DNA of 64,000 nucleotides. It comes from Pseudomonas entomophila (lineage in GTDB: Bacteria; Pseudomonadota; Gammaproteobacteria; Pseudomonadales; Pseudomonadaceae). The translations under genes were made by a program, and so were the position numbers. The stretch covers positions 124,001 through 188,000 of the forward strand of contig NZ_JARGCS010000030.1 in assembly GCF_029193575.1 (NCBI RefSeq), given 5' to 3'. How positions within the stretch are numbered: the stretch's first letter is position 1; each line of letters begins with the position of its first letter. The notes beneath the pieces are model-generated. The model had not been told where the DNA came from and made no database searches. It saw nothing but the letters and a program-made list of their open reading frames with translations. This document shows, one piece after another, positions 44,128 to 52,866 of this stretch.

Positions 44128-45039
44128 TTATTGCGGGCCCATCTTGTCCATCAGCGCGGCGAGCATCTGGTATTCCTCGTCGGTCAGGTCGGTCAGCGGG
44201 GTGCGCACGGGGCCGGCGTCATAGCCGGCGAGCTTGGCGCCGGCCTTGACGATGCTCACGGCGTAACCGGCCTTGCGGTTGCGGATGTCCAGGTACGGCA
44301 GGAAGAAGTCGTCGATCAGCCTGGCCACGGTGGCGTGGTCGTCGCGGGCGATGGCGTTGTAGAAGTCCATCGCGGTCTTGGGCACGAAGTTGAACACGGC
44401 CGAGGAGTAGACCGGCACGCCAAGTGCCTTGTAGGCGGCAGCATACACCTCGGCGGTAGGCAGGCCACCCAGGTAGCTGAAGCGCTCGCCGAGGCGGCGA
44501 CGAATCGACACCATCAGCTCGATGTCGCCCAGGCCGTCCTTGTAGCCGATCAGGTTCGGGCAGCGTTCAGCCAGGTGTTCAAGCTGCGCGGCGTTGAGGC
44601 GGCAGACGTTGCGGTTGTACACCACCACGCCGATGCTCACCGAATTGCACACCGCCTCGACGTGGGCGGCGACGCCATCCTGGCTGGCTTCGGTGAGGTA
44701 GTGGGGCAGCAGCAGCAGGCCTTTGGCGCCCAGGCGCTCGGCTTCCTGGGCGTATTCGATAGCCTGGCGGGTGGCGCCACCGACACCGGCGAGAATGGGT
44801 ACGGAGCGGGCGCAGGTGTCGACGGCGGTCTTGATCACCTGGCGGTATTCACTGGCGGCGAGGGAGAAGAACTCTCCGGTGCCGCCGGCGGCGAACAGGG
44901 CACTGGCACCGTAGGGCGCGAGCCATTCCAGGCGCTTGGCGTAGCCGGCGGGGTTGAAGTCGCCCTGGGCATTGAAGTCGGTGACAGGGAACGACAGCAG
45001 GCCGTGGGAGAGGATGGATTGCAATTCTTGTGGGGTCAT
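44128..45039 (-). CDS. kdgD: 5-dehydro-4-deoxyglucarate dehydratase
   Basis: A 303-residue class I aldolase-type enzyme (DHDPS/NAL family) that converts 5-dehydro-4-deoxyglucarate to alpha-ketoglutarate semialdehyde, CO2 and water. The Schiff-base Lys lies in [10 protein letters not shown] and the catalytic Tyr in [10 protein letters not shown]. Start at 45039 ([15 protein letters not shown]) matches the known 303-residue Pseudomonas enzyme; the ATG at 45051 is too close to AGG. First gene of the operon, behind the palindromic operator. Confidence 0.94.
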   Translation of the reverse strand: MTPQELQSILSHGLLSFPVTDFNAQGDFNPAGYAKRLEWLAPYGASALFAAGGTGEFFSLAASEYRQVIKTAVDTCARSVPILAGVGGATRQAIEYAQEAERLGAKGLLLLPHYLTEASQDGVAAHVEAVCNSVSIGVVVYNRNVCRLNAAQLEHLAERCPNLIGYKDGLGDIELMVSIRRRLGERFSYLGGLPTAEVYAAAYKALGVPVYSSAVFNFVPKTAMDFYNAIARDDHATVARLIDDFFLPYLDIRNRKAGYAVSIVKAGAKLAGYDAGPVRTPLTDLTDEEYQMLAALMDKMGPQ

Positions 45040-45098
45040 TGTTGTAGGCATCCTGTGGGGCGCTTGGAGAGGTGTGAAGACCAAGTGAGAGGTAAGTT

Positions 45099-45117
45099 AT
45101 CGTACAACTTGTACGAT
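45099..45117 (-). promoter_or_regulatory. Palindromic operator of the galactarate/glucarate operon
   Basis: ATCGTACAACTTGTACGAT is a 19-base inverted repeat, perfect apart from the unpaired centre base. It lies 60 bases before kdgD. Its left half recurs exactly upstream of the FadR-type regulator gene (38429-38438). The TNGTACNA-like arms resemble sites of FadR-subfamily regulators. Confidence 0.65.
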
Positions 45118-45175
45118 GACTAGTCCTGGATAGGGAAATTTTTGCGCAGGGGATGAGTGGCGGGGTGTTCGATTC

Positions 45176-45268
45176 GGCCCAATCGCGGGGCAAGCCTGCT
45201 CCTACAGGTGCCCGCCATTCACAGGAACGACACTGTCCCTGTAGGAGGGCGCGCTCCGCGATTGGGCC
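45176..45268. repeat. Inverted REP pair
   Basis: Cores 45176-45208 and 45238-45268, both with the extension CCTACAGG / CCTGTAGG. They lie in the 431-bp gene-free stretch 45040-45470. The rest of it holds the gar operator (45099-45117) and a GC hairpin (45421-45446); I see no other gene there. Confidence 0.65.
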
Positions 45269-45420
45269 CGAGCAGGCAGCCAAGAACGCCGACCAGGCAA
45301 TTGATGCTGATCAGTCATCGTATCTCTTGGTGGGGGTAAAAAAGATCGCGGAGACAGGCACAAGCCCGCCGCCCGCTTCCACGGGAAATGTTCTGGGACC
45401 AGCAGAGGGTGACCGGGGAA

Positions 45421-45446
45421 GCGGGGGCGGTATTGCGCCGCCCCGC
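45421..45446 (-). terminator. GC-rich hairpin after the gamma-Glu-type hydrolase gene
   Basis: GCGGGGGCGG and GCCGCCCCGC form a stem with a single bulged G around the loop TATTGC. It lies 25 bases beyond the stop codon of the gene at 45471-46283 and has no long T-run, so termination strength is uncertain. Confidence 0.5.
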
Positions 45447-45470
45447 GATCGAAGCTAACGAAGCGAGGTG

Positions 45471-46283
45471 TCAGGCCGCCAGGTGGCGCTTGTTGGCCTG
45501 GGCCTTGCGGACCTGGGCGCGGCAGGCGTCGCCGAAGGCCTGGAACATCTTGATGGAGTCCGGGTTTTTCGCTGCCTGCCACTCTGGGTGCCACTGCACC
45601 GCGAACAGGAAGGGCGAGAGGCTCGGGGCGTGGATCGCCTCGACCAGGCCGTCCTCGGCGTGGGCGATGGGCTCGATGCCTTCACCTAGATTGCGCAGGC
45701 CCTGGCCATGCAGCGAGTTGACGCGGATCTCGTCGCTACCCAGGGTTTCACGCAGCCAGCTGCCGGGCTTGATCTTCACGCCATGTGCCGCGGCGTACTG
45801 CACGTCCACCGGGTCTTCGGGGTTTTCCCGGTGGTCGTTGAAACCGGGTTCGGCGTAGACCTTCTGGTAGATGTCGCCGCCCAGCGCGACGTTGATTTCC
45901 TGCATGCCACGGCAGATGCCGAAAATCGGCAGGCCGCGGGCGATGGCCAGTTGCACCAGGGGGATGTCGAACAGGTCGCGGTCCTTGTCCTGGGCCTTGC
46001 CGGGGGTTTCGTTCTCCTGGCCGTACAAGGCCGGGTCGATGTTGCTGCCGGCGCCGGTCAGGTAGATGCCGTCGGCCATGTCGAGGTAGGCCTCGAGGTC
46101 CTCGGTGCCGCAGCAGGTGGGGACGAGGACCGGAACGCAGTCGGCGAATTCGACCAGCGGGGTGATGTATTTGTGGGTCATGACCTGGTAATCATGGCCT
46201 TTGCGCTCCTGGGTGCCCATGGTCATCAGCACGACGGGTTTGCGCGGGGTCTGGTTCTTGTTGCCAATGTTGCTGTTGGACAT
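45471..46283 (-). CDS. Class I glutamine-amidotransferase-fold hydrolase (peptidase C26, PuuD-like)
   Basis: A 270-residue protein of the gamma-glutamyl hydrolase group. The catalytic triad is clear: Cys124 in FGICRGMQEINVA, His232 and Glu234 in VQWHPEWQ. PuuD-type enzymes hydrolyse gamma-glutamyl-GABA; the natural substrate here is uncertain because no puu genes surround it. Start at 46283 is supported by AAGGTG 5 bases upstream. A 7-bp inverted repeat (46296-46312) lies in its leader. Confidence 0.87.
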   Translation of the reverse strand: MSNSNIGNKNQTPRKPVVLMTMGTQERKGHDYQVMTHKYITPLVEFADCVPVLVPTCCGTEDLEAYLDMADGIYLTGAGSNIDPALYGQENETPGKAQDKDRDLFDIPLVQLAIARGLPIFGICRGMQEINVALGGDIYQKVYAEPGFNDHRENPEDPVDVQYAAAHGVKIKPGSWLRETLGSDEIRVNSLHGQGLRNLGEGIEPIAHAEDGLVEAIHAPSLSPFLFAVQWHPEWQAAKNPDSIKMFQAFGDACRAQVRKAQANKRHLAA

Positions 46284-46295
46284 ATGTCACCTTGG

Positions 46296-46312
46296 GACAG
46301 GTTCGACCTGTC
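46296..46312 (-). promoter_or_regulatory. Short palindrome in the leader of the C26 hydrolase gene
   Basis: GACAGGT TCG ACCTGTC: perfect 7-base arms around a 3-base centre, ending 13 bases before the ATG. It could be an operator or a small RNA hairpin. Confidence 0.4.
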
Positions 46313-46600
46313 GTTGTTGTGCAGGTGCGCGGCCTGTGGCCTGTTGCGTCACCTGAAGCCCCGAGCACTGCCGGCGCGCCTCGCAGGCTGCGATTCCGGT
46401 CGGGACATGCTTCCTAGCTTGCCAGAGCCGTTCGATATGTCAAACGACTGGCGCGTCGGCTCCTGCGGTCAAATCACCTATTCCAGGGGGCTTTGAGCGC
46501 TGTAAGCCTGAGGCGGCAAGGGTTTGGTGTGGGCATCGGTCAATAATATTTAACGACGCAGTTGGGTCATTGCGTGGATGCAATGTCGATGGGTCGAGGC

Positions 46601-46633
46601 GGCCCTATCGCGGGTTTGCCCTGCGATAGGGCC
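46601..46633. repeat. REP palindrome in the puuD-dpkA intergenic region
   Basis: GGCCCTATCGCGGG / CCCTGCGATAGGGCC around TTTG. The rest of the 446-bp divergent gap (46284-46729) shows the short palindrome at 46296-46312 and nothing else I can support. Confidence 0.7.
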
Positions 46634-46729
46634 GGACCTGCTGAAATTTGACAGTGCCCGAGACACCATCGGAAAGTGCCCGCCATGCACACGCTGTAGC
46701 CACGCCAATTCCAATAAAAGGAGCTTCAG

Positions 46730-47755
46730 ATGTCCGCACCCTCCACCCGCCCTGTCGTGCGCGTGCCGTTCGCTGAATTGCAGGGGCTGTTGCAACGCAT
46801 CTTCCAACGCCACGGCTGCGCCGAACCGGTGGCCGCGGCGCTCGCCCACAACTGCGCCAGCGCCCAGCGCGACGGCGCCCACAGCCATGGCGTGTTTCGC
46901 ATCCCCGGTTATGTCTCGACCTTGGCCAGCGGCTGGGTCGATGGCCAGGCCCTGCCCAAGGTCAGCGACGTGGCGCCGGGCTTCGTGCGGGTCGACGCCG
47001 CCGGCGGCTTCGCCCAGCCGGCCCTGGCCGCCGCGCGGGCATTGTTGGTGGAAAAGGCGCGCAGCGCTGGCATCGCCGTGTTGGCCATCCACAACTCCCA
47101 CCACTTCGCCGCCCTCTGGCCTGACGTCGAGCCTTTCGCCGAGCAGGGCCTGGTGGCCCTGAGCGTGGTCAACAGCATGACCTGCGTGGTGCCCCACGGC
47201 GCCCGCAAGCCGCTGTTCGGCACCAACCCCATTGCCTTCGCCGCGCCGTGCGAGGGCAGCGATCCCATCGTCTTCGACATGGCCACCAGCGCCATGGCCC
47301 ACGGTGACGTGCAGATCGCCGCGCGCCAGGGCGAGCAGTTGCCGCCTGGCATCGGCGTGGACGCCGACGGCCAGCCGACCACCGACCCCAAGGCCATTCT
47401 CGAAGGCGGCGCGCTGTTGCCGTTCGGCGGGCACAAGGGCTCGGCGCTGTCGATGATGGTCGAACTGCTGGCGGCGGCGCTCACTGGCGGGCACTTCTCG
47501 TGGGAGTTCGACTGGTCGGGGCACCCAGGCGCGAAGACGCCGTGGAGCGGGCAGTTGGTCATTGTCATCGACCCGAGCAAGGGCGAAGGCGGGCGCTTCG
47601 CTCAGCGCAGCCGTGAACTGGTGGCGCAGATGCAGGCGGTAGGGTTGTCGCGCCTGCCGGGGGAGCGGCGGTTCCGTGAGCGGGCGGTGGCACATAGGGA
47701 AGGGGTGGCGGTGACGGAATCGGAGTTGCAGGGGCTCAAGGACCTGGCGGGCTGA
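46730..47755 (+). CDS. dpkA: Delta1-piperideine-2-carboxylate reductase
   Basis: A 341-residue NADPH-dependent reductase of the Ldh2/malate dehydrogenase family. It closely matches my memory of P. putida DpkA (MSAPSTRP...VVRVPFAEL; AHNCASAQRDGAHSHGVFRI). DpkA reduces delta1-piperideine-2-carboxylate to pipecolate in D-lysine catabolism and acts on the proline analogue. The conserved SHHFAALWPD and GHKGSALSMMVELLA are present. AAGGAG lies upstream of the ATG. The D-lysine aminotransferase gene follows on the same strand. Confidence 0.93.
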   Translation: MSAPSTRPVVRVPFAELQGLLQRIFQRHGCAEPVAAALAHNCASAQRDGAHSHGVFRIPGYVSTLASGWVDGQALPKVSDVAPGFVRVDAAGGFAQPALAAARALLVEKARSAGIAVLAIHNSHHFAALWPDVEPFAEQGLVALSVVNSMTCVVPHGARKPLFGTNPIAFAAPCEGSDPIVFDMATSAMAHGDVQIAARQGEQLPPGIGVDADGQPTTDPKAILEGGALLPFGGHKGSALSMMVELLAAALTGGHFSWEFDWSGHPGAKTPWSGQLVIVIDPSKGEGGRFAQRSRELVAQMQAVGLSRLPGERRFRERAVAHREGVAVTESELQGLKDLAG

Positions 47756-47895
47756 GCTGGAATGCCGGCCACGGCCTGAGAGGTATGCAACCCTGCACGC
47801 ACACCTTGCACATTCAATGATGTTCCTGCGCCTTCACTGCGGGTATTCTCTGGGCAGCCTTTCCCGAACTGTCCTGATCCAAGGAGCTGTGCGCT

Positions 47896-49095
47896 GTGTT
47901 CAAACATGTCGATGCCTATGCCGGCGACCCGATTCTCTCGCTGATGGAGACCTTCAAGGCCGACCCCCGTGCCGACAAGGTCAACCTGAGTATCGGCTTG
48001 TACTACGACGAAGCCGGCGTGGTGCCGCAACTGGCGGCGGTGGGCGAGGTGGAGAAGCGCCTGGCCGACCAGCCCCACGAAGCCTCCCTGTACCTGCCGA
48101 TGGAAGGCCTGGCCAGCTACCGCCAGGCCATCCAGGCTCTGCTGTTCGGCGCCGACCATCCGGCCGTGACCGGTGGGCGCGTCGCCACCGTGCAAACCGT
48201 CGGCGGCTCCGGCGCGCTGAAGGTCGGTGCCGACTTCCTCAAACGCTACTTCCCGCAGTCCGAGGTATGGGTCAGCAACCCGACTTGGGACAACCACCGG
48301 GCGATCTTCGAAGGTGCGGGCTTCAAGGTCCACACCTACCCGTACTTCGACAGCGCCACGCGCGGGGTGGACTTCGCCGGCATGCTGGCGACCCTGCAAA
48401 CCCTTTCCAAGAACAGCATCGTCCTGCTGCACCCGTGCTGCCACAACCCCACCGGCGTCGACCTCGACCAGAGCCAGTGGCAACAGGTGGTGGAAGTGGT
48501 CAAGGCGCGTGAGCTGATCCCGTTCCTCGACATCGCCTACCAAGGCTTCGGCGAAGGCCTGGCCGAGGATGCCTATGCCATCCGCGAGATGGCCCGGGCC
48601 GGCGTGCCATGCCTGGTGAGCAACTCGTTCTCGAAGATCTTCTCGCTGTACGGCGAGCGGGTAGGAGGCCTGTCGGTGGTCAGCGACGACGTCGACAGTG
48701 CCCAGAGCGTGCTGGGCCAACTCAAGGCCACCGTGCGCCGCAACTACTCCAGCCCGCCCAGCCACGGCGCCCAGTTGGTGGCCGGCGTGCTCGGCGATGC
48801 GGGCCTGAATGCCCAGTGGGTGGCGGAAGTCGAAGTCATGCGCAAGCGCATCCTCGACATGCGCCAGGGCCTGGTCGACGCCCTGGCTGAGCTGTTGCCG
48901 GGCCAGGACTTCCAGTTCTTCCTGCGTCAGCGCGGCATGTTCAGCTACACCGGGTTCAGCGTCGAGCAGGTGCGTCGCCTGCGTGACGAGTTCGGCGTGT
49001 ACCTGATCGACAGCGGCCGGGTGTGCATGTCGGGCCTGCGTCCAGCCAACCTGCGCCGAGTGGCCGAGGCGTTCGCGGCGGTGCAGAAGGGCTGA
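47896..49095 (+). CDS. amaC: Class I aminotransferase (AmaC/TyrB-like)
   Basis: A 399-residue PLP aminotransferase of the aspartate/aromatic group. PLP lysine is Lys247 ([17 protein letters not shown]), with NPTG (184-187), Asp212 and Tyr215 at family positions. In P. putida the orthologue next to dpkA is AmaC, reported as D-lysine aminotransferase. Start is GTG at 47896 with AGGAG upstream. AmaC would make the 2-keto acid that cyclises to the DpkA substrate. Confidence 0.9.
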   Translation: MFKHVDAYAGDPILSLMETFKADPRADKVNLSIGLYYDEAGVVPQLAAVGEVEKRLADQPHEASLYLPMEGLASYRQAIQALLFGADHPAVTGGRVATVQTVGGSGALKVGADFLKRYFPQSEVWVSNPTWDNHRAIFEGAGFKVHTYPYFDSATRGVDFAGMLATLQTLSKNSIVLLHPCCHNPTGVDLDQSQWQQVVEVVKARELIPFLDIAYQGFGEGLAEDAYAIREMARAGVPCLVSNSFSKIFSLYGERVGGLSVVSDDVDSAQSVLGQLKATVRRNYSSPPSHGAQLVAGVLGDAGLNAQWVAEVEVMRKRILDMRQGLVDALAELLPGQDFQFFLRQRGMFSYTGFSVEQVRRLRDEFGVYLIDSGRVCMSGLRPANLRRVAEAFAAVQKG

Positions 49096-49130
49096 CGTAA
49101 CGGCCAGGCGCCCGACGCGGCTGGCCAATT

Positions 49131-49219
49131 GCAATCGCGGGGCAAGCCTGCTCCCACAGGTAAGGTGCCGTTCACTCAGTCGGCGCAGAACCTGTGGGAG
49201 TGGGGTTGCCCCGCGATGC
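49131..49219. repeat. Inverted REP pair after amaC
   Basis: Cores 49131-49160 and 49191-49219, facing each other, extended by CCCACAGG / CCTGTGGG. Lies 36 bp after the amaC stop. Confidence 0.7.
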
Positions 49220-49379
49220 TTTTGTGCACGGAAAAGGTGCAACCGTCCCTCGGATGGGGCTTTCAAAGTGCACCCTTTGAATGCACAATCGCGCCCCTCT
49301 TTTTCGGTTGAGGTGGCGTGAGGCTTCTATTTCGCCACTCTCAGCCTGTTGCAGTCTTGCGAGTGGAGTTGCACCCGGA

Positions 49380-50660
49380 ATGAATGAGCAGGCCCAAAGC
49401 GTCGAGCAACGCTTCGAATCGACCCAACAAGCCGCGCTCGGCAGTTGGTCACGTCAAGACACCACCTGGATGCTGGGCCTGTTCGGTACGGCCATCGGCG
49501 CAGGTACGTTGTTCCTGCCGATCAACGCCGGCCTTGGCGGCTTCTGGCCGTTGTTGATCCTGGCCCTGTTGGCTTTCCCGATGACCTACTACGCGCACCG
49601 CGCGCTGACGCGTTTCGTGCTGTCCGGGCGCGGCGAGGGTGACATCACCCAGGTCGTCGAGGAGCATTTCGGCATCAAGGCCGGCGCACTGATCACCCTG
49701 CTGTACTTCTTCGCCATCTTCCCGATCCTACTGATCTACAGCGTGGCCCTGACCAACACCGTGACCAGCTTCATGGAGCACCAACTGCACATGACGCCAC
49801 CGCCACGGGCCATCCTGTCGTTCGTGCTGATCCTGGGCCTGTTGGCCATCGTCCGTTGCGGCGAGCAGGCCACCGTGAAGGTCATGAGCCTGCTGGTGTA
49901 CCCGTTCATCGTCGCCCTGGCGCTGCTGGCGCTGTACCTGGTGCCGCACTGGAGCGGCGGCATTCTCGATACCGCCAGCCAACTGCCGTCGGGCTCGGCG
50001 TTCCTGCACACCGTGTGGCTGGCGATCCCGGTGATGGTGTTTTCGTTCAACCACTCACCGATCATTTCGGCCTTCGCTGTTGACCAGAAACGCCGCTACG
50101 GCGCCCATGCCGATGAGCGCAGCGGGCAGATCCTGGCCCGTGCTCACGTGCTGATGGTCGTCATGGTGCTGTTCTTCGTCTTCAGTTGCGTGCTGACCCT
50201 GACCAGCGCCCAGCTGGCCGAGGCCAAGGCGCAGAACCTGTCGATTCTGTCCTACCTGGCGAACCACTTCAGCAACCCGACCATCGCCTTTGCCGCACCG
50301 CTGATCGCCTTCATCGCCATCGCCAAGTCGTTCCTCGGTCATTACATCGGTGCCAGCGAAGGCCTCAAGGGCATCATCGCCAAGGCTGGCCTGCGCCCGG
50401 GCGCCAAGGCGTTGGACCGTACCGTCGCCGGCCTGATGCTGGTGGTGTGCTGGGCCGTCGCCACCCTCAACCCGAGCATCCTCGGCATGATCGAGTCGCT
50501 GGGCGGGCCGATCCTCGCCGTGCTGCTGTTCCTGATGCCGATGTATGCCATCCGCCGCGTGCCGTCGATGCGCAAGTACGGTGGGGCGCTGTCCAACGTG
50601 TTCGTCGTGGTCATCGGCCTGGTGGCCCTGAGTTCGGTCGTGTACGGCCTGGTCGGGTGA
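49380..50660 (+). CDS. HAAAP-family amino-acid permease (serine/threonine type)
   Basis: A 426-residue, 11-12-helix hydroxy/aromatic amino-acid permease (SdaC/TdcC-like). The N-terminal helix reads MLGLFGTAIGAGTLFLPINA and FSFNHSPIISAF is the family's conserved central motif. It likely imports serine or threonine with protons or sodium. ATG at 49380 was chosen because the 33 upstream residues lie in intergenic sequence. GGAG is 12 bases upstream. Confidence 0.9.
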   Translation: MNEQAQSVEQRFESTQQAALGSWSRQDTTWMLGLFGTAIGAGTLFLPINAGLGGFWPLLILALLAFPMTYYAHRALTRFVLSGRGEGDITQVVEEHFGIKAGALITLLYFFAIFPILLIYSVALTNTVTSFMEHQLHMTPPPRAILSFVLILGLLAIVRCGEQATVKVMSLLVYPFIVALALLALYLVPHWSGGILDTASQLPSGSAFLHTVWLAIPVMVFSFNHSPIISAFAVDQKRRYGAHADERSGQILARAHVLMVVMVLFFVFSCVLTLTSAQLAEAKAQNLSILSYLANHFSNPTIAFAAPLIAFIAIAKSFLGHYIGASEGLKGIIAKAGLRPGAKALDRTVAGLMLVVCWAVATLNPSILGMIESLGGPILAVLLFLMPMYAIRRVPSMRKYGGALSNVFVVVIGLVALSSVVYGLVG

Positions 50661-50787
50661 CGCAGCTTCGAGCCACGAGCTGCGGGTGGCTTCAGCGCGT
50701 AGCGCGTAGCTCGAAACTTGTAGCTGCCTCTGTGCCTTCATGCTTAACTCTGGGTCCTTTCCAAAACCCGTATAAGGACTTCCGCCC

Positions 50788-51288
50788 ATGGCTCAAGTGA
50801 CTCTCAAAGGCAACCCGGTTCAGGTCAAAGGCGAACTGCCACAGGCGGGTGCCCAGGCGCCGGCCTTCTCCCTGGTCGGCGAAGGCCTGGCCGACAAGTC
50901 GCTGCAGGACTACGCCGGCAAGCGCAAGGTGCTGAACATCTTCCCGAGCGTCGACACCCCGACCTGCGCCACCTCCGTGCGCAAGTTCAACGCCCAGGCC
51001 AACGAGCTGGCCAACACCGTGGTGCTGTGCATCTCCGCCGACCTGCCGTTTGCCCAGGCGCGCTTCTGCGGCGCGGAAGGGCTGGAGAACGTGAAGAACC
51101 TGTCGACCCTGCGTGGCCGTGAGTTCCATGAGAACTACGGCGTGGCCATCGCCGACGGCCCGCTGGCCGGCCTGACCGCTCGCGCGGTGGTGGTGCTGGA
51201 CGAGCACGACAAGGTGCTGCACAGCGAGCTGGTGGCCGAGATCGCCCAGGAGCCGAATTATGAGGCGGCGCTGGCTGTGCTGAAGTAA
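50788..51288 (+). CDS. tpx: Thiol peroxidase
   Basis: A 166-residue atypical 2-Cys peroxiredoxin that reduces H2O2 and alkyl hydroperoxides with thioredoxin. Peroxidatic Cys60 ([13 protein letters not shown]) and resolving Cys94 ([11 protein letters not shown]) are the Tpx-specific pair. An extra Cys81 is present. Length is typical. It is monocistronic, followed by REP elements and a terminator. Confidence 0.95.
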   Translation: MAQVTLKGNPVQVKGELPQAGAQAPAFSLVGEGLADKSLQDYAGKRKVLNIFPSVDTPTCATSVRKFNAQANELANTVVLCISADLPFAQARFCGAEGLENVKNLSTLRGREFHENYGVAIADGPLAGLTARAVVVLDEHDKVLHSELVAEIAQEPNYEAALAVLK

Positions 51289-51302
51289 GCGTTGTTCTTG
51301 AA

Positions 51303-51393
51303 GGCCCTATCGCGGGCCCAAGCCAGCGCCTACAAATACCGCGCTTTTCTGAAGGTCATGCGGTACCTGTAGGAGCGGGCTTGCCCCGCGATG
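51303..51393. repeat. Inverted REP pair after tpx
   Basis: Cores 51303-51332 and 51366-51393 in opposite orientation. The left core is degenerate (GGCCCAAGCCAGCGCC). Confidence 0.6.
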
Positions 51394-51413
51394 AGATCGT
51401 CGTGCCCCACTGT

Positions 51414-51442
51414 AACGGCTTGGAAATACTTTCCAGGCCGTT
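51414..51442 (+). terminator. Strong terminator upstream of mdtA
   Basis: AACGGCTTGGAAA (51414-51426), loop TAC, TTTCCAGGCCGTT (51430-51442), then TTCATTT. The 13-bp stem has one wobble. It insulates the mdtABC operon from tpx. Confidence 0.8.
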
Positions 51443-51573
51443 TTCATTTAAAGTTCATCGCTTTAGCAACGTCAGCCCAAGGTAAATCCCTGGTAAAGGC
51501 CCTTTGCTAAAGCGGTGCCAGTGCTTATCGTTCAACCTCCCCAGCCGTCTTCTGAACAAGGTTCGTTCAACCC

Positions 51574-52866
51574 ATGCAAGCTTCCGTCTCCCGTTCCCCC
51601 CGTCGCTGGCTGTTCGGCCTGCTGATCCTGCTGCTGGTGGCTGCCCTGGCCTGGTGGCTGTGGCCCGCCGCGCCGGTGCACAAGGACGGCGCGAGCGGTG
51701 GTCGGCCGGGCCGTGGCATGGGCGCCGTGGGCGCGGGGCGCCCGGGCTTCGGCGGCTCCACCGAGCCGGTACCGGTGCGCGTCGAGCCCGTGCGGGTCGG
51801 TGACTTCCCGCTGTACTTCAAGGCCCTGGGCACGGTCACCGCGACCAACACGGTCAACGTGCGCAGCCGGGTGGCGGGCGAACTGGTGAAGATCCACTTC
51901 CAGGAAGGCCAGCAGGTCAAGGCCGGTGAACTGCTCGCCGAGATCGACCCGCGCCCGTACCGCATCGCCCTGCAGCAGGCCGAAGGCACTCTGGCGCAGA
52001 ACCAGGCGCAATTGAAGAATGCCCAGGTCGACCTGGCCCGCTATAAAGGCCTGTACGCCGAAGACAGCATCGCCAAGCAGACGCTCGACACCGCCGAGGC
52101 CCAGGTCGGGCAGTTCCAGGGGCTGGTCAAGACCAACCAGGCGGCGGTCAACGATGCCCGCCTGAACCTGGAGTTCACCCAGATCCGCGCGCCGATCAGC
52201 GGTCGCTTGGGTCTGCGCCAGCTCGACCTCGGCAACTTGGTCGCTGCCAACGACACCACCGCGTTGGTGGTGATCACCCAGACCGAACCGATCAACGTTG
52301 CCTTCACCCTGCCGGAAACCGAACTGGCCACCGTGCTGCAGCGCTACCGCAGCGGCGCGCGCCTGCCGGTCGAGGCCTGGGACCGCGGTGACGCCAAGCT
52401 GCAAGCTACGGGTGTGCTGGGCAGCCTGGACAACCAGATCGACACCACCACCGGCACCTTGAAGTTCAAGGGCTTCTTCGAGAACAAGGACCACGCCCTG
52501 TTCCCCAACCAGTTCGTCAACGTGCGCCTGCTGGCCGATACCCTCAAGCAGGTCACCCTGGCGCCTGCCGCAGCGATCCAGTTCGGCAACGACGGCACGT
52601 TCGCCTATGTGGTCAACGCCGACAGCAAGGTCAGCATCCGCAAGCTCAAGGTCGGTGCCAGCGATGGTGAAAGCAGCGTGATCCTCGAGGGCCTGGAGGC
52701 CGGCGAGCGCTTGGTGCTCGAAGGCACCGACCGCCTGCGTGACGGCAGCCCGGTGGAAGTGGTCGACGACAGCTCGCAGGTGCCGACCACCCCTGGCCAG
52801 CACCTGCAGGGCCAGGACGCCAAGGGCTCGGCCCAGGCCGGTGAGTCGGGCAAGGCGGGCGCATGA
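51574..52866 (+). CDS. mdtA: RND efflux membrane-fusion protein (MdtA-like)
   Basis: A 430-residue periplasmic adaptor. It has an N-terminal anchor helix (about 12-34), then biotinyl-lipoyl, alpha-helical hairpin and beta-barrel domains: [50 protein letters not shown] glycine-rich linker ([19 protein letters not shown] at about 47-65) follows the anchor and is unusually low in complexity. Stop overlaps the mdtB start (ATGA). It links the inner RND pump to the outer-membrane factor. Confidence 0.93.
   Translation: MQASVSRSPRRWLFGLLILLLVAALAWWLWPAAPVHKDGASGGRPGRGMGAVGAGRPGFGGSTEPVPVRVEPVRVGDFPLYFKALGTVTATNTVNVRSRVAGELVKIHFQEGQQVKAGELLAEIDPRPYRIALQQAEGTLAQNQAQLKNAQVDLARYKGLYAEDSIAKQTLDTAEAQVGQFQGLVKTNQAAVNDARLNLEFTQIRAPISGRLGLRQLDLGNLVAANDTTALVVITQTEPINVAFTLPETELATVLQRYRSGARLPVEAWDRGDAKLQATGVLGSLDNQIDTTTGTLKFKGFFENKDHALFPNQFVNVRLLADTLKQVTLAPAAAIQFGNDGTFAYVVNADSKVSIRKLKVGASDGESSVILEGLEAGERLVLEGTDRLRDGSPVEVVDDSSQVPTTPGQHLQGQDAKGSAQAGESGKAGA

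Noticed and set aside
49096..49379. Possible riboswitch upstream of the HAAAP permease gene
   Set aside because: The region holds a REP pair and short T/G-rich repeats, but no conserved riboswitch core that I recognise.
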